Positions 10,617 through 23,800 are shown, counted from the first letter of the stretch. The stretch: 64,000 nt of DNA from Archivesica marissinica (GCA_014843695.1 CM026401.1:30908567-30972566), one strand, 5' to 3'. The notes: generated by a model not told the origin, from the letters alone. Numbers and translations: made by a program.

Positions 10617-11439
10617 TTAGTTTCCAGTCAGTTGTGAAGATTGATTGGCTAGCCAGAGTTATCTTGAAGGTGAGTTATTTGTAGAGATGGCGTTTGTCAA
10701 CATTTTGCTGTAAATTACATTTCTCAAAGCACTTTAGAAATTTTTATGAAACTTTGCGCTTAACATTGAAGCAACTTGTAAATCAAAAGTTGCTAAATTA
10801 ATTTTTTCTGAATTACAATATGGTCGCCAAGGCGATCATCTTGAAAATCTATTTTTGATTTCTCCTGAACTACAAGAGCAATATTTAAGAAACATATGGA
10901 ACATCGGCGCAAACAAGTCAATAAAAATGTGCTAATATCATTTATATGCGTAAAATCGACATGGCCACCATCTTCACAATCTAATTTAGACTTCTCTTTA
11001 AACTGCCGGGGCAGTTTTAAGAAGCTATGGATTGTAGAGACATTAATGTCCTGCTTTCATCAGTAGATATGGTAAGTGAATACCGACTTGGCTTTACAAT
11101 GGACACTTACTGGACACAATTTTGTATGAAAATTGTAAAAACATTTTTATTTTTTTTATTTTTACTGACAAGTCAGGTTCCCTAGGGCAACTATTTCAAC
11201 CATGTCACCTTCTAGAATGAGCCGTGCATTGGTAGATATGTTTGGTAATTACTGACTTGGCTTCGATTACTCAGATAAACTTTAATTGTCCATGCAGTTC
11301 TACCAAAACCAATTTCGTAGCAGGTGATCAACTCTGAATTTTGACTAATTTTGAAAAACACATACCGAAGAATCTACACACACATGCATGCTGAAAGAAG
11401 TTACATGCAGACTGTAGATGTTTTGTATGAATATTTCAG
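10617..11439. other. CAD intron, no gene seen
   Basis: Unique AT-rich intron up to the exon at 11440. Two related stretches (gtagatatggtaagtgaatac near 11063 and gtagatatgtttggtaattac near 11231) suggest an old duplication. No coding evidence. Confidence 0.55.
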
Positions 11440-11571
11440 CATTTTGAACACTGGCCGAAGCATCTTCCACTATGCACTCATGCTGAAGGAACCCACACAG
11501 CAGCAGTTATATTACTGGCAGAACTTTATAAGAGACCTGTGCACATATGTCATGTGGCTCGCAGGGACGAG
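11440..11571 (+). CDS. CAD: CAD exon: dihydroorotase, metal-binding THAEG and ICHVAR motifs
   Basis: 44 codons in phase 0, read in a different frame from the largest ORF here: HFEHWPKHLPLCTHAEGTHT, AAVILLAELYKRP, VHICHVARRDE. The His of THAEG and the His of ICHVAR are metal ligands in the family. Acceptor gaatatttcag, donor gag|gtttgt. Identification rests on the match to the conserved HFE-W-HLP-HAE-ICHVAR order of animal CAD. Confidence 0.95.
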
Positions 11572-11607
11572 GTTTGTGTTGTTTATACTAAGGTCATAGG
11601 ATACTAG

Positions 11608-11946
11608 CATCTATATGACTTTCCATCCCTAACAACTACAACGTCTGTACGACTTTCCATCCTAGCAGCTTCCGCATCTATACAACTTTCCATCCCTAAC
11701 AACTATAATGTCTGTGCGACTTTCCATCCTAGCAGCTTCCGCATCTATACAACTTTCCATCCCTAACAACTACAACGTCTGTGCGACTTTCCATCCTAGC
11801 AGCTTCCGCATCTATACAACTTTCCATCCCTAACAACTACAACGTCTGTGCGACTTTCCATCCCTAACACCTTCCGCATCTATACAACTTTCCATCCCTA
11901 ACAACTACAATGTCTGTGCGACTTTCCATCCTAGCAGCTTCCAACT
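11608..11946 (+). repeat. 67-bp minisatellite (about 5 copies)
   Basis: Unit contains aacaactacaacgtctgtgc, gactttccatcctagcagct and tccgcatctatacaactttc. Each unit is itself two related halves sharing actttccatcc. Starts about 37 bp after the CAD donor at 11571. Confidence 0.9.
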
Positions 11947-11989
11947 CCAGCTGCGAACTCCTATGCTTTCTGATATCTCTTGTCAATTC

Positions 11990-12112
11990 ACATTATGACG
12001 TTATCATTTCATGTCATAAGTTATTCAGTCCATTATCATTTCATGTCATAAGTTATTCAGTCCATTATCAATTCACATCATATTCAGTCCATTACCAATT
12101 CACGTCACGCTG
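11990..12112 (+). repeat. 32-bp minisatellite (about 3-4 copies)
   Basis: Unit cattatcatttcatgtcata plus agttattcagtc, followed by shortened copies ending in acgtcacgc. It reaches to within about 13 bp of the acceptor at 12125, so it supplies the pyrimidine-rich 3' end of the intron. Confidence 0.85.
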
Positions 12113-12125
12113 TTCATATTGACAG

Positions 12126-12327
12126 ATTCTAGTGATTCGAGCCGCCAAGGAGAGAGGTATACCAGTAACGTGCGAGGTCGCTCCACATCATCTCTTCCTG
12201 ACCTCAAATAACCTTGATGACATAGGTCATGGTCGTGGACGTGTTAAGCCCCCTCTTGTTACCAAGGAAGATCAAGAGGCATTATGGGAGAACATGTCGA
12301 TCATCGATTGTTTTGCTACCGATCATG
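12126..12327 (+). CDS. CAD: CAD exon: dihydroorotase, EVAPHHL and FATDH motifs
   Basis: 202 nt: [54 protein letters not shown] then one base of Ala. [10 protein letters not shown] and the Asp of CFATDHAPH (completed in the next exon) are invariant DHOase elements; the Asp is the catalytic and metal-binding residue. Donor catg|gtaagt, phase 1. The open frame beyond 12327 is intron. Confidence 0.96.
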
Positions 12328-12390
12328 GTAAGTGCTACAAAATCAGAATCGGATTTAATAAATTATTAAATATTATGTGCATTTTCTAGC

Positions 12391-13517
12391 GGAAGCAATG
12401 TTCGTATCTATGGTGATCGTGTATCTATGGTTTCTAATGGAAACCAAGCCATGTTTGTATCTATTGTTTCTAATGGAAACCAAGCCATGTTTGTATCTAT
12501 GGTTTCTAATGGAAACCAAGCCATGATCATATCTATGGTTTCTAATGGAAACCCAGCTATGTTCGTATCTATGCTTTCTAATGGAAACCAGCTCTATGGT
12601 TTCTAATGGAAACCCAGCTATGTTCGTATCTATGCTTTCTAATGGAAACCCAGTTATGTTCGTATCTATGGTTTCTAATGGAAAACCAGCTATATTCGTA
12701 TCTATGGTTTCTAATGGAAACCCAGCTATGTTTGTATCTATGGTTTCTAATGGAAACCCAGCTATGTTAGTATCTATGCTTTCTAATGGAAACCCAGCTA
12801 TGTTCGTATCTATGGTTTCTAATGGAAACCCAGCTATATTTGTATCTATGGTTTCTAATGGAAACCCAGCTATGTTTGTAACTATGGTTTCTAATGGAAA
12901 CCCAGCTATGTTCGTATCTATGCTTTCTAATGGAAACCAGCTCTATGGTTTCTAATGGAAACCCAGCTATGTTCGTATCTATGCTTTCTAATGGAAACCC
13001 AGTTATGTTCGTATCTATGGTTTCTAATGGAAACCCAGCTATATTCGTATCTATGGTTTCTAATGGAAACCCAGCTATGTTTGTATCTATGGTTTCTAAT
13101 GGAAACCCAGCTATGTTCGTATCTATGGTTTCTAATGGAAACCCAGCTATGTTCGTATCTATGGTTTCTAATGGAAACCCAGCTATGTTCGTATCTATGG
13201 TTTCTAATGGAAACCCAGCTATGTTCATATCTATGGTTTTTAATGGAAATCCAGTTATGTTCGTATCTATGCTTTCTAATGGAAACCCAGCTATGTTCGT
13301 ATCTATGGTTTTTAATGGAAATCCAGCTATGTTCGTATCTATGCTTTCTAATGGAAACCCAACTATGTTCGTATCTATGGTTTTTAATGGAAATCCAGCT
13401 ATGTTCGTATCTATGCTTTCTAATGGAAACCCAGCTATGTTCGTATCTATGCTTTCTAATGGAAACCCAGCTCTATGGTTTCTAATGGAAACCAAGCTAT
13501 GTTCGTATCTATGGTTT
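12391..13517 (+). repeat. 36-bp minisatellite (about 31 copies)
   Basis: Unit tatctatggtttctaatgga plus aacccagctatgttcg. A shortened variant (aaccagctctatggtttc) appears at about 12581 and again at about 12930, showing a 349-bp duplicated block. The period is a multiple of three, so overlapping ORFs of 136-242 aa open on both strands; none has an independent sign of being translated. Confidence 0.94.
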
Positions 13518-13560
13518 AAAACAATTTTTGGAATTACTTAGCCCTTTCCCACATACAGAT

Positions 13561-13795
13561 AATTTATACAAATTTATTTTAGCTTGATTGCGAAACAAGT
13601 TCATGCAACATTAGTTTATTTGCGCTCGAGACCTCATTCCTGATGGAATCCATCTCCATGAGGGAGAGAGAAGATGCAATGTGGAATTTAAGTGCCTTGC
13701 CTAAGGGCACTATCGTAACTGCTACAGCTGGGCACACACTCCAGGCCTCTCGCACCTGAAGTGAATGTGCTACTACTGCACTAATAGATATAGCG
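13561..13795 (-). repeat. tRNA-derived SINE, family A
   Basis: Tail-first on the + strand: atacaaatttattttagctt, gattgcgaaacaagtt, then ctcattcctgatggaatcca and a decayed tRNA head. Contains one extra stretch near 13610 (ttagtttatttgcg) compared with the other copies. Immediately follows the 36-bp array. Confidence 0.82.
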
Positions 13796-13928
13796 ACAAT
13801 AAATAGGCTAAGATTCATATCTAAGTAATAATCAGCCATATTACTTATCCAGTCACCAAGTGCCTACTGCGAAGTATTAAGGGTTGTATCCATTATTACG
13901 AGTGTTTTGGTTTTTGTGTGGATGTGTA

Positions 13929-14166
13929 AGCGGTAGTGGCCGAGTAGCTCAGGACATTCACTTCAAATCACTTGCCCCTCATGGCTGCAAGTTCGAATCT
14001 CACTGTGGATGTCGAATTATTTGATGTGAGGAAGCCATCCAGCTGGCTTGCGGAAGGTCGGTGGTTCTACTCAGGTGCATGTCCCTGCCTGAAATATTAC
14101 TCGGAGGTCAGCATAATAACCTACGCTGTTGTGGTGACATTAACTCTCCCCCCCCAAATAAATGTG
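13929..14166 (+). repeat. tRNA-derived SINE, family D (best copy)
   Basis: Head gtggccgagtagctcaggac with an A box, B box gcaagttcgaatctc, body ccatccagctggcttgcgga and aggtcggtggttctactc, and a tail ccccccccaaataaat. Partial relatives at 9362, 41070 and 43905. Confidence 0.75.
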
Positions 14167-14286
14167 TAATTGGTAATGGTGTTGAGAGGCACTTAAATGG
14201 GGGGAAGTGTTCATCAATTTTTGTATTATTTGATCATTGAAATAACCTTTAATTGGCGTGGAACTATTGTCCGACCTGTTTTACAG

Positions 14287-14402
14287 CCCCACATACATGC
14301 GAAGAGAAGAACAGTTCGAATCCTCCCCCAGGATTCCCGGGACTGGAAACCATGCTACCCCTCCTTCTAACGGCCGTCAATGAAGGCAGGCTGTCTATGG
14401 AG
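14287..14402 (+). CDS. CAD: CAD exon: dihydroorotase, APHT and PPPGFPGLE motif
   Basis: 116 nt: cc completes Ala, then [38 protein letters not shown]. Joined to the previous exon it gives [25 protein letters not shown] is a hallmark of the DHOase C-terminal region. Acceptor gttttacag, donor gag|gttagt, ends in phase 0. Confidence 0.96.
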
Positions 14403-14489
14403 GTTAGTACTCTGTTAGCATTACTCCATTGCTTTGGACTATCAATTTGAATGTCATGTGTTTGATCCCAATTCTGAGCGTATACAAAT

Positions 14490-14770
14490 AGTTTGTGTAT
14501 TTTTGCGTTTATTTATCGTCGCTACCAGTTGCCCAATATGAGCGACACATCGTGAAGAGATTACTTATTTTAGATTCTTGGAGGATAGTGCAATGATACA
14601 GACCATTCCAGTGTCTCCTCTTGTTCTTTTACGCGAACGATGAAAAGCACTGGCACAAGACCTCGATTTAAAGTCCCATTTGAAAGACTGTTAATATTAT
14701 TATGGTCAGACGGTGGATCGAACCTGCGATCTCTGCTTGCGTGTCTCTGTTTTAGCCAGTCTATCTATTG
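14490..14770 (-). repeat. tRNA-derived SINE, family C
   Basis: Contains tttatttatcgtcgctacca, ggaggatagtgcaatgatac, gtctcctcttgttctttta, and a decayed tRNA head (ggatcgaacctgcgatc) at its right end. Same order and orientation as the copy at 1408. Confidence 0.78.
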
Positions 14771-14888
14771 GACAAGTATGATGTATTATACATGTTTGGA
14801 TTAGCAGCATTGAAGAGTTTACATTTCTGGAAATAACACAGCGGATGACCTAGTAATATACACAGACCATCGAGTGCCACTAAGTCAA

Positions 14889-17800
14889 CCATTACCTTCC
14901 ATGTATTCCACTATATTACATTACCTTCCATGTATTCCACTATGTTACATTACCTTCCATGTATTCCACTATGTTACATTACCTTCCATGTATTCCACTA
15001 TGTTACATTACCTTCCATGTATTCCACTATGTTACATTACCTTCCATGTATTCCACTCTGTTACATTACCTTCCATGTATTCCACTATATTACATTACCT
15101 TCCATGTATTCCACTATGTTACATTACCTTCCATGTATTCCACTCTGTTACATTACCTTCCATGTATTCCACTATGTTACATTACCTTCCATGTATTCCA
15201 CTCTAGTACATTACCTTCCATGTATTCCACTCTGTTACATTACCTTCCATGTATTCCACTATGTTACATTACCTTCCATGTATTCCATTCTAGTACATTA
15301 CCTTCCATGTAGTCCACTCTGTTACATTACCTTCCATGTATTCCACTATGTTACATTACCTTCCATGTATTCCACTATGTTACATTACCTTCCATGTATT
15401 CCACTATATTACATTACCTTCCATGTATTCCACTCTGTTACATTACCTTCCATGTATTCCACTATGTTACATTACCTTCCATGTATTCCACTATGTTACA
15501 TTACCTTCCATGTAGTCCACTATATTACATTACCTTCCATGTATTCCACTCTGTTACATTACCTTCCATGTATTCCACTATGTTACATTACCTTCCATGT
15601 ATTCCATTCTGTTACATTACCTTCCATGTAGTCCACTATGTTACATTACCTTCCATGTAGTCCACTATATTACATTACCTTCCATGTATTCCACTCTAGT
15701 ACATTACCTTCCATGTATTACACTCTGTTACATTACCTTCCATGTAGTCCACTATGTTACATTACCTTCCATGTATTCCACTATATTACATTACCTTCCA
15801 TGTATTCCACTATATTACATTACCTTCCATGTAGTCCACTATGTTACATTACCTTCCATGTAGTCCACTATGTTACATTACCTTCCATGTAGTCCACTAT
15901 GTTACATTACCTTCCATGTAGTCCACTATATTACATTACCTTCCATGTATTCCACTATATTACATTACCTTCCATGTATTCCACTATATTACATTACCTT
16001 CCATGTAGTCCACTATGTTACATTACCTTCCATGTATTCCACTATGTTACATTACCTTCCATGTATTCCACTATGTTACATTACCTTCCATGTATTCCAC
16101 TATATTACATTACCTTCCATGTATTACACTCTGTTACATTACCTTCCATGTAGTCCACTATGTTACATTACCTTCCATGTAGTCCACTATGTTACATTAC
16201 CTTCCATGTATTCCACTATGTTACATTACCTTCCATGTATTCCACTATGTTACATTACCTTCCATGTATTCCACTATATTACATTACCTTCCATGTATTC
16301 CACTATATTACATTACCTTCCATGTAGTCCACTATGTTACATTACCTTCCATGTATTCCACTATGTTACATTACCTTCCATGTATTCCACTATGTTACAT
16401 TACCTTCCATGTATTCCACTCTAGTACATTACCTTCCATGTATTCCACTATGTTACATTACCTTCCATGTATTCCACTATGTTACATTACCTTCCATGTA
16501 TTCCACTATATTACATTACCTTCCATGTATTCCACTCTGTTACATTACCTTCCATGTATTCCACTATGTTACATTACCTTCCATGTATTCCACTATGTTA
16601 CATTACCTTCCATGTATTCCACTATGTTACATTACCTTCCATGTATTCCACTATGTTACATTACCTTCCATGTATTCCACTATGTTACATTACCTTCCAT
16701 GTATTCCACTATGTTACATTACCTTCCATGTAGTCCACTCTGTTACATTAACTTCCATGTATTCCATTATGTTGCATTACCTTCCATGTATTCCACTCTG
16801 TTACATTACCTTCCATGTATTCCACTATGTTACATTACCTTCCATGTAGTCCACTATGTTACATTACCTTCCATGTATTCCACTATGTTACATTACCTTC
16901 CATGTATTCCACTATGTTACATTACCTTCCATGTATTCCACTATGTTACATTACCTTCCATGTATTCCACTCTGTTACATTACTTCCATGTATTCCATTC
17001 TGTGATTACCTTCCATGTATTCCACTTGTTACATTACCTTCCATGTATTCACTATGTTCATTACCTTCCATGTAGTCCACTATGTTACATTACCTTCCAT
17101 GTATTCCACTATGTTACATTACCTTCCATGTATTCCACTATGTTACATTACCTTCCATGTATTCCACTATGTTACATTACCTTCCATGTATTCCACTCTG
17201 TTACATTACCTTCCATGTATTCCACTATGTTACATTACCTTCCATGTATTCCACTATGTTACATTACCTTCCATGTATTCCACTATGTTACATTACCTTC
17301 ATGTATTCCACTCTGTTACATTACCTTCCATGTATTCCACTATGTTACATTACCTTCCATGTATTCCACTATGTTACATTACCTTCCATGTATTCCACTA
17401 TGTTACATTACCTTCCATGTAGTCCACTATGTTACATTACCTTCCATGTATTCCACTATGTTACATTACCTTCCATGTATTCCATTCTGTTACATTACCT
17501 TCCATGTATTCCACTCTGTTACATTACCTTCCATGTATTCCATTCTGTTACATTACCTTCCATGTAGTCCACTCTGTTACATTACCTTCCATGTATTCCA
17601 ATATGTTACATTACCTTCCATGTAGTCCACTATGTTACATTACCTTCCATGTAGTCCACTATGTTACATTACCTTCCATGTATTCCATTCTGTTACATTA
17701 CCTTCCATGTAGTCCACTCTGTTACATTACCTTCCATGTATTCCAATATGTTACATTACCTTCCATGTAGTCCACTATGTTACATTACCTTCCATGTAGT

Positions 17801-18790
17801 CCACTATGTTACATTACCTTCCATGTATTCCACTCTGTTACATTACCTTCCATGTATTCCACTCTAGTACATTACCTTCCATGTATTCCACTATGTTACA
17901 TTACCTTCCATGTATTCCACTATGTTACATTACCTTCCATGTATTCCACTATGTTACATTACCTTCCATGTATTCCACTCTATTACATTACCTTCCATGT
18001 ATTCCACTCTGTTACATTACCTTCCATGTATTCCACTATGTTACATTACCTTCCATGTATTCCACTATGTTACATTACCTTCCATGTATTCCACTATGTT
18101 ACATTACCTTCCATGTATTCCACTATGTTACATTACCTTCCATGTATTCCACTATGTTACATTACCTTCCATGTATTCCACTATGTTACATTACCTTCCA
18201 TGTATTCCACTCTGTTACATTACCTTCCATGTATTACACTATGGTACATTACCTTCCATGTATTCCAGTATGTTACATTACCTTCCATGTATTCCACTAT
18301 GTTACATTACCTTCCATGTATTCCACTATGTTACATTACCTTCCATGTATTCCACTATATTACATTACCTTCCATGTATTCCACTCTAGTACATTACCTT
18401 CCATGTATTCCACTATGTTACATTACCTTCCATGTATTCCACTATGTTACATTACCTTCCATGTATTCCACTATGTTACATTACCTTCCATGTATTCCAC
18501 TATGTTACATTACCTTCCATGTATTCCACTCTGTTACATTACCTTCCATGTATTCCACTCTGTTATATTACCTTCCATGTAGTCCACTATGTTACATTAC
18601 CTTCCATGTATTCCACTATATTACATTACCTTCCATGTAGTCCACTATATTACATTACCTTCCATGTATTCCACTATGGTACATTACCTTCCATGTATTC
18701 CAGTATGTTACATTACCTTCCATGTATTCCACTATGTTACATTACCTTCCATGTATTCCACTCTGCTGCATTACCTTCCATATATTCTGC
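14889..18790 (+). repeat. 29-bp satellite array (about 134 copies)
   Basis: Unit atgttacattaccttccatg plus tattccact, 29 bp. Variant bases (tattcc/tagtcc, ctatg/ctctg/ctata/ctcta) are mixed along the 3.9 kb. No stop occurs on the + strand in most unit combinations, so many overlapping ORFs up to 478 aa appear although 29 is not a multiple of three; they rotate through the same cyclic peptide and are not credible genes. Between about 16980 and 17070 several units carry single-base losses. Confidence 0.96.
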
Positions 18791-18796
18791 AACAGT

Positions 18797-18870
18797 CCAG
18801 TGAGCAATTGTCCAGTGAGCAGATGTCTGTTGAGCAATTGTCCAGTGAGCTATTGTCCAGTGATTTTGAC
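18797..18870 (+). repeat. Short tandem repeat of tccagtgagcaattg
   Basis: Four to five imperfect copies of gtccagtgagcaattg, including gtctgttgagcaattg. The reverse-complement motif ggacaattgctcac is repeated at 26117-26215, after the next exons. The copies lie just before the acceptor for 18891. Confidence 0.75.
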
Positions 18871-18890
18871 CATTGTCCATTTATTGGCAG

Positions 18891-19106
18891 GACTTGATTG
18901 AGAAATTATACACAAATCCGAAGAAGATCTTCAACCTTCCTGACCAACCAGATACGTATATCGAGGTGGACCTTGACACTACGTGGATCATTCCAGAAGC
19001 TATGAAGTTTAGTAAGGCCCAGTGGACACCATTTGCTGGGCACTCTGTGAAGGGTATGGTTCGTAGAGTTGTTCTGAGGGGAGAGGCGGCATACATAGAT
19101 GGAGAG
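18891..19106 (+). CDS. CAD: CAD exon: end of dihydroorotase domain
   Basis: 72 codons, phase 0: [78 protein letters not shown], the YVEVDL-like core, S-K-WTPF-G and VLRGE-AYIDG are standard for the DHOase C-terminal end. Acceptor ttattggcag, donor gag|gtatgt. The acceptor lies 100 bp downstream of the 29-bp array. Confidence 0.96.
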
Positions 19107-19396
19107 GTATGTTAATTAATGCACTGCCGGTGGGGGGGGGGCATGAATATCGAAAATGTTTGGTACTTGTAATACTACTAATATATATAAATAACCAAAA
19201 TCGCTTTTCTACAGGGCTTGTGCGATATACCGGTACACCAATATACCTAGCATTGTACAATAGGTACAAAATTCGAATACCGGTATTTGTGGTACAAACA
19301 ACAAACTGTGTTTTAATCCATTTTAACTTTTAATCAAGTAATTTAACACCTGGTTCCCGGTCTAATTCTGAATTGTGTGCGACTGCAGAAGACCAT

Positions 19397-19520
19397 TCTC
19401 CACTACCAATCAAACCATAGTTTGTGATATTCCAGCAATAGTGCCATGCAAAACCTCCAAACAATCTACTTGTCATACTTTGTCACAGTCAACCAATCAT
19501 AGTTCATAATGTTCCAGCAA
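19397..19520 (+). repeat. 82-bp satellite, left remnant (about 1.5 units)
   Basis: Divergent units of the array that continues at 20822: accaatcaaaccatagtttg, ccagcaatagtgccatgcaa, then a closer copy ending gttccagcaa. Cut off by the TA-flanked element at 19523. Confidence 0.88.
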
Positions 19521-19522
19521 TA

Positions 19523-20821
19523 CAGTCAAACTTGTATTAAGAGACCGCCCAAGGGAATGGACAAAAGCGGTCTCTTAATGAAACGGTCTCTTAATACAAA
19601 GTGACTGAACGGACAATTTCCCAGAGTCGGAGACATGTACTAGACTTTTGTTTGGGTGGACACTACAGTGTCTATATTGATATCAACATCATATACATGT
19701 ATATATGTTACATATATCATCATAAAATAAAGAAAACTTTTTATAGTAATAGTTGCTTGTATTTTTCTTGTTGAAACACCTTGTTGATTGCTGCTAATTG
19801 TGACACCTGCACGATATGGATACTGTAGATCAAACACCTTATTGATTGCTGCTAATTGGGACACCTGCATGGGTAATTTGTCAGTATGCGGCTTCTTTAT
19901 AGATCACTTATTAGTGTTTCCCCCAGACTGAAAAAAGGGCAGGGAGCTGGTACAAAAAAGGGCATTTGTATGTTGCCTGTACTCAAAAGGGCAAAATTGA
20001 CATGGTCTTATTTATGTTATTACGAGTATGAAACATTTTGAGGACGAATCAATTTTCGAGTACAAAACATTTTGAGGACGAATCAATTTTGTAACCTATT
20101 GCGTATTTATATTCAAAATATATTATAAGGCGTGACAATGGTGTGATATCCGAGATTATCAATTATCTAAACAAAAATGTAATCCAGAAAATTACAACAA
20201 TAATGCATTTACATTCATTTAAATCAAATCATACATATAAAATTGACATCCATTAGCATAATTTCCGACCGGTGCAATGGAACAATCCATATGCTGTGAC
20301 CCAATAAAACTAAAAATGCGACACTATAAGAACAAATTGTCGACTATTTGAATCAATTAGCGCCTACTTATGAGATTTGCACACATGGGACAATATGTAT
20401 GTGACTTCACTATAAAGATCTCGTAACTGGACATTGTGCGCCGATAATCCCCTACATTTGTTTTTACAACAATGACTCAAACGGAAATTGGGGCATAAAT
20501 GTGCGAAAATTGACTGATTGGCACGGCACGTATCATGATTACTTGTCAAATTTATTGCCTCTTCAATATACATAACCAGCAGATGACACATTTAATAGTC
20601 TCTTGATTTATGTTTTGAATTTCTAATTTCAACACTACTTATGGTCGCTTAATGAAAAACATTAGGTAATTACGGCCGAAAATAGGTGGTCGTTGGTCGC
20701 GTAAGACAAAAGTCGCTTAATGCAATAGATTTATAGTGTGAAATCGCTCCGTGGGATTTCAAAATGGTCGCATAAGACAAAGGTCGCTTAATACACGTGG
20801 TCGCTTGAGCAATTTTGACTG
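19523..20821. mobile_element. 1.3-kb TA-flanked mariner/pogo-like element inserted in the 82-bp satellite
   Basis: Left end cagtcaaacttgtattaaga, right end gcaattttgactg, flanked by TA at 19521-19522 and 20822-20823. Inside, tcttaatacaaagtgactg near 19607 and cgcttaatacacgtggtcg near 20805 echo the termini. Two internal tandem duplications are visible (about 60 bp near 19770-19870; about 37 bp near 20020-20090). The 75-aa reverse ORF at 20364-20591 has no transposase motif I recognise, so the element looks non-autonomous. Confidence 0.72.
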
Positions 20822-23800
20822 TAGTTCCATGCAAAACCACCAAACAATCTACTATTCATACTTTGTCACAGTCAACCAATCATAGTTCATAATGTTCCAG
20901 CAGTAGTTCCATGCAAAACCTCCAAACAATCTACTATTCATATTTTGTCACAGTCAACCAATCATAGTTCATAATGTTCCAGCAGTAGTTCCATGCAAAA
21001 CCACCAAACAATCTACTATTCATACTTTGTCACAGTCAACCAATCATAGTTCATAATGTTCCAGCAGTAGTTCCATGCAAAACCTCCAAACAATCTGCTA
21101 TTCATACTTTGTCACAGTCAACCAATCATAGTTCATAATGTTCCAGCAGTAGTTCCATGCAAAACCACCAAACAATCTGCTAGTCATACTTTGTCACAGT
21201 CAACCAATCATAGTTCATAATGTTCCAGCAGTAGTTCCATGCAAAACCACCAAACAATCTGCTAATCATACTTTGTCACAGTCAACCAATCATAGTTCTT
21301 AATGTTCCAGCAGTAGTTCCATGCAAAACCACCAAACAATCTGCTAGTCATACTTTGTCACAGTCAACCAATCATAGTTCATAATGTTCCAGCAGTAGTT
21401 CCATGCAAAACCACCAAACAATCTACTATTCATACTTTGTCACAGTCAACCAATCATAGTTCATAATGTTCCAGCAGTAGTTCCATGCAAAACCACCAAA
21501 CAATCTACTATTCATACTTTGTCACAGTCAACCAATCATAGTTCATAATGTTCCAGCAGTAGTTCCATGCAAAACCACCAAACAATCTACTATTCATACT
21601 TTGTCACAGTCAACCAATCATAGTTCATAATGTTCCAGCAGTAGTTCCATGCAAAACCACCAAACAATCTGCTAGTCATACTTTGTCACAGTCAACCAAT
21701 CATAGTTCATAATGTTCCAGCAGTAGTTCCATGCAAAACCACCAAACAATCTACTATTCATACTTTGTCACAGTCAACCAATCATAGTTCTTAATGTTCC
21801 AGCAGTAGTTCCATGCAAAACCACCAAACAATCTGCTAGTCATACTTTGTCACAGTCAACCAATCATAGTTCATAATGTTCCAGCAGTAGTTCCATGCAA
21901 AACCTCCAAACAATCTACTATTCATACTTTGTCACAGTCAACCAATCATAGTTCATAATGTTCCAGCAGTAGTTCCATGCAAAACCACCAAACAATCTGC
22001 TAGTCATACTTTGTCACAGTCAACCAATCATAGTTCATAATGTTCCAGCAGTAGTTCCATGCAAAACCACCAAACAATCTGCTAGTCATACTTTGTCACA
22101 GTCAACCAATCATAGTTCATAATGTTCCAGCAGTAGTTCCATGCAAAACCACCAAACAATCTGCTAGTCATACTTTGTCACAGTCAACCAATCATAGTTC
22201 ATAATGTTCCAGCAGTAGTTCCATGCAAAACCACCAAACAATATGCTAGTCATACTTTGTCACAGTCAACCAATCATAGTTCTTAATGTTCCAGCAGTAG
22301 TTCCATGCAAAACCACCAAACAATCTGCTAGTCATACTTTGTCACAGTCAACCAATCATAGTTCATAATGTTCCAGCAGTAGTTCCATGCAAAACCACCA
22401 AACAATCTGCTAGTCATACTTTGTCACAGTCAACCAATCATAGTTCATAATGTTCCAGCAGTAGTTCCATGCAAAACCACCAAACAATCTGCTATCATAC
22501 TTTGTCACAGTCAACCAATCATAGTTCTTAATGTTCCAGCAGTAGTTCCATGCAAAACCACCAAACAATCTGCTAGTCATACTTTGTCACAGTCAACCAA
22601 TCATAGTTCATAATGTTCCAGCAGTAGTTCCATGCAAAACCACCAAACAATCTGCTAGTCATACTTTGTCACAGTCAACCAATCATAGTTCATAATGTTC
22701 CAGCAGTAGTTCCATGCAAAACCACCAAACAATCTGCTAGTCATACTTTGTCACAGTCAACCAATCATAGTTCATAATGTTCCAGCAGTAGTTCCATGCA
22801 AAACCACCAAACAATCTGCTAGTCATACTTTGTCACAGTCAACCAATCATAGTTCATAATGTTCCAGCAGTAGTTCCATGCAAAACCACCAAACAATCTG
22901 CTAGTCATACTTTGTCACAGTCAACCAATCATAGTTCATAATGTTCCAGCAGTAGTTCCATGCAAAACCACCAAACAATCTGCTATTCATACTTTGTCAC
23001 AGTCAACCAATCATAGTTCATAATGTTCAGCAGTAGTTCCATGCAAAACCACCAAACAATCTACTAGTCATACTTTGTCACAGTCAACCAATCATAGTTC
23101 ATAATGTTCCAGCAGTAGTTCCATGCAAAACCACCAAACAATATGCTAGTCATACTTTGTCACAGTCAACCAATCATAGTTCTTAATGTTCCAGCAGTAG
23201 TTCCATGCAAAACCACCAAACAATCTGCTAGTCATACTTTGTCACAGTCAACCAATCATAGTTCATAATGTTCCAGCAGTAGTTCCATGCAAAACCACCA
23301 AACAATCTACTAGTCATACTTTGTCACAGTCAACCAATCATAGTTCATAATGTTCCAGCAGTAGTTCCATGCAAAACCTCCAAACAATCTGCTATTCATA
23401 CTTTGTCACAGTCAACCAATCATAGTTCATAATGTTCCAGCAGTAGTTCCATGCAAAACCACCAAACAATCTGCTAGTCATACTTTGTCACAGTCAACCA
23501 ATCATAGTTCATAATGTTCCAGCAGTAGTTCCATGCAAAACCACCAAACAATCTGCTAGTCATACTTTGTCACAGTCAACCAATCATAGTTCATAATGTT
23601 CCAGCAGTAGTTCCATGCAAAACCACCAAACAATCTGCTATTCATACTTTGTCACAGTCAACCAATCATAGTTCATAATGTTCCAGCAGTAGTTCCATGC
23701 AAAACCACCAAACAATCTGCTAGTCATACTTTGTCACAGTCAACCAATCATAGTTCATAATGTTCCAGCAGTAGTTCCATGCAAAACCACCAAACAATCT

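Noticed and set aside
12391..13517. ORF pair METQLCSYLWFL and GFPLETIDTNIA
   Set aside because: 36-bp array inside a CAD intron, open on both strands because the period is a multiple of three.
14889..18790. Many long + strand ORFs (up to 478 aa) of repeated LHYLPCIPLCYITFHVFHYV type
   Set aside because: They are rotations of a 29-bp tandem unit that happens to lack stops in one direction. No start context, no splice context, no family resemblance, and they lie between two phase-compatible CAD exons.
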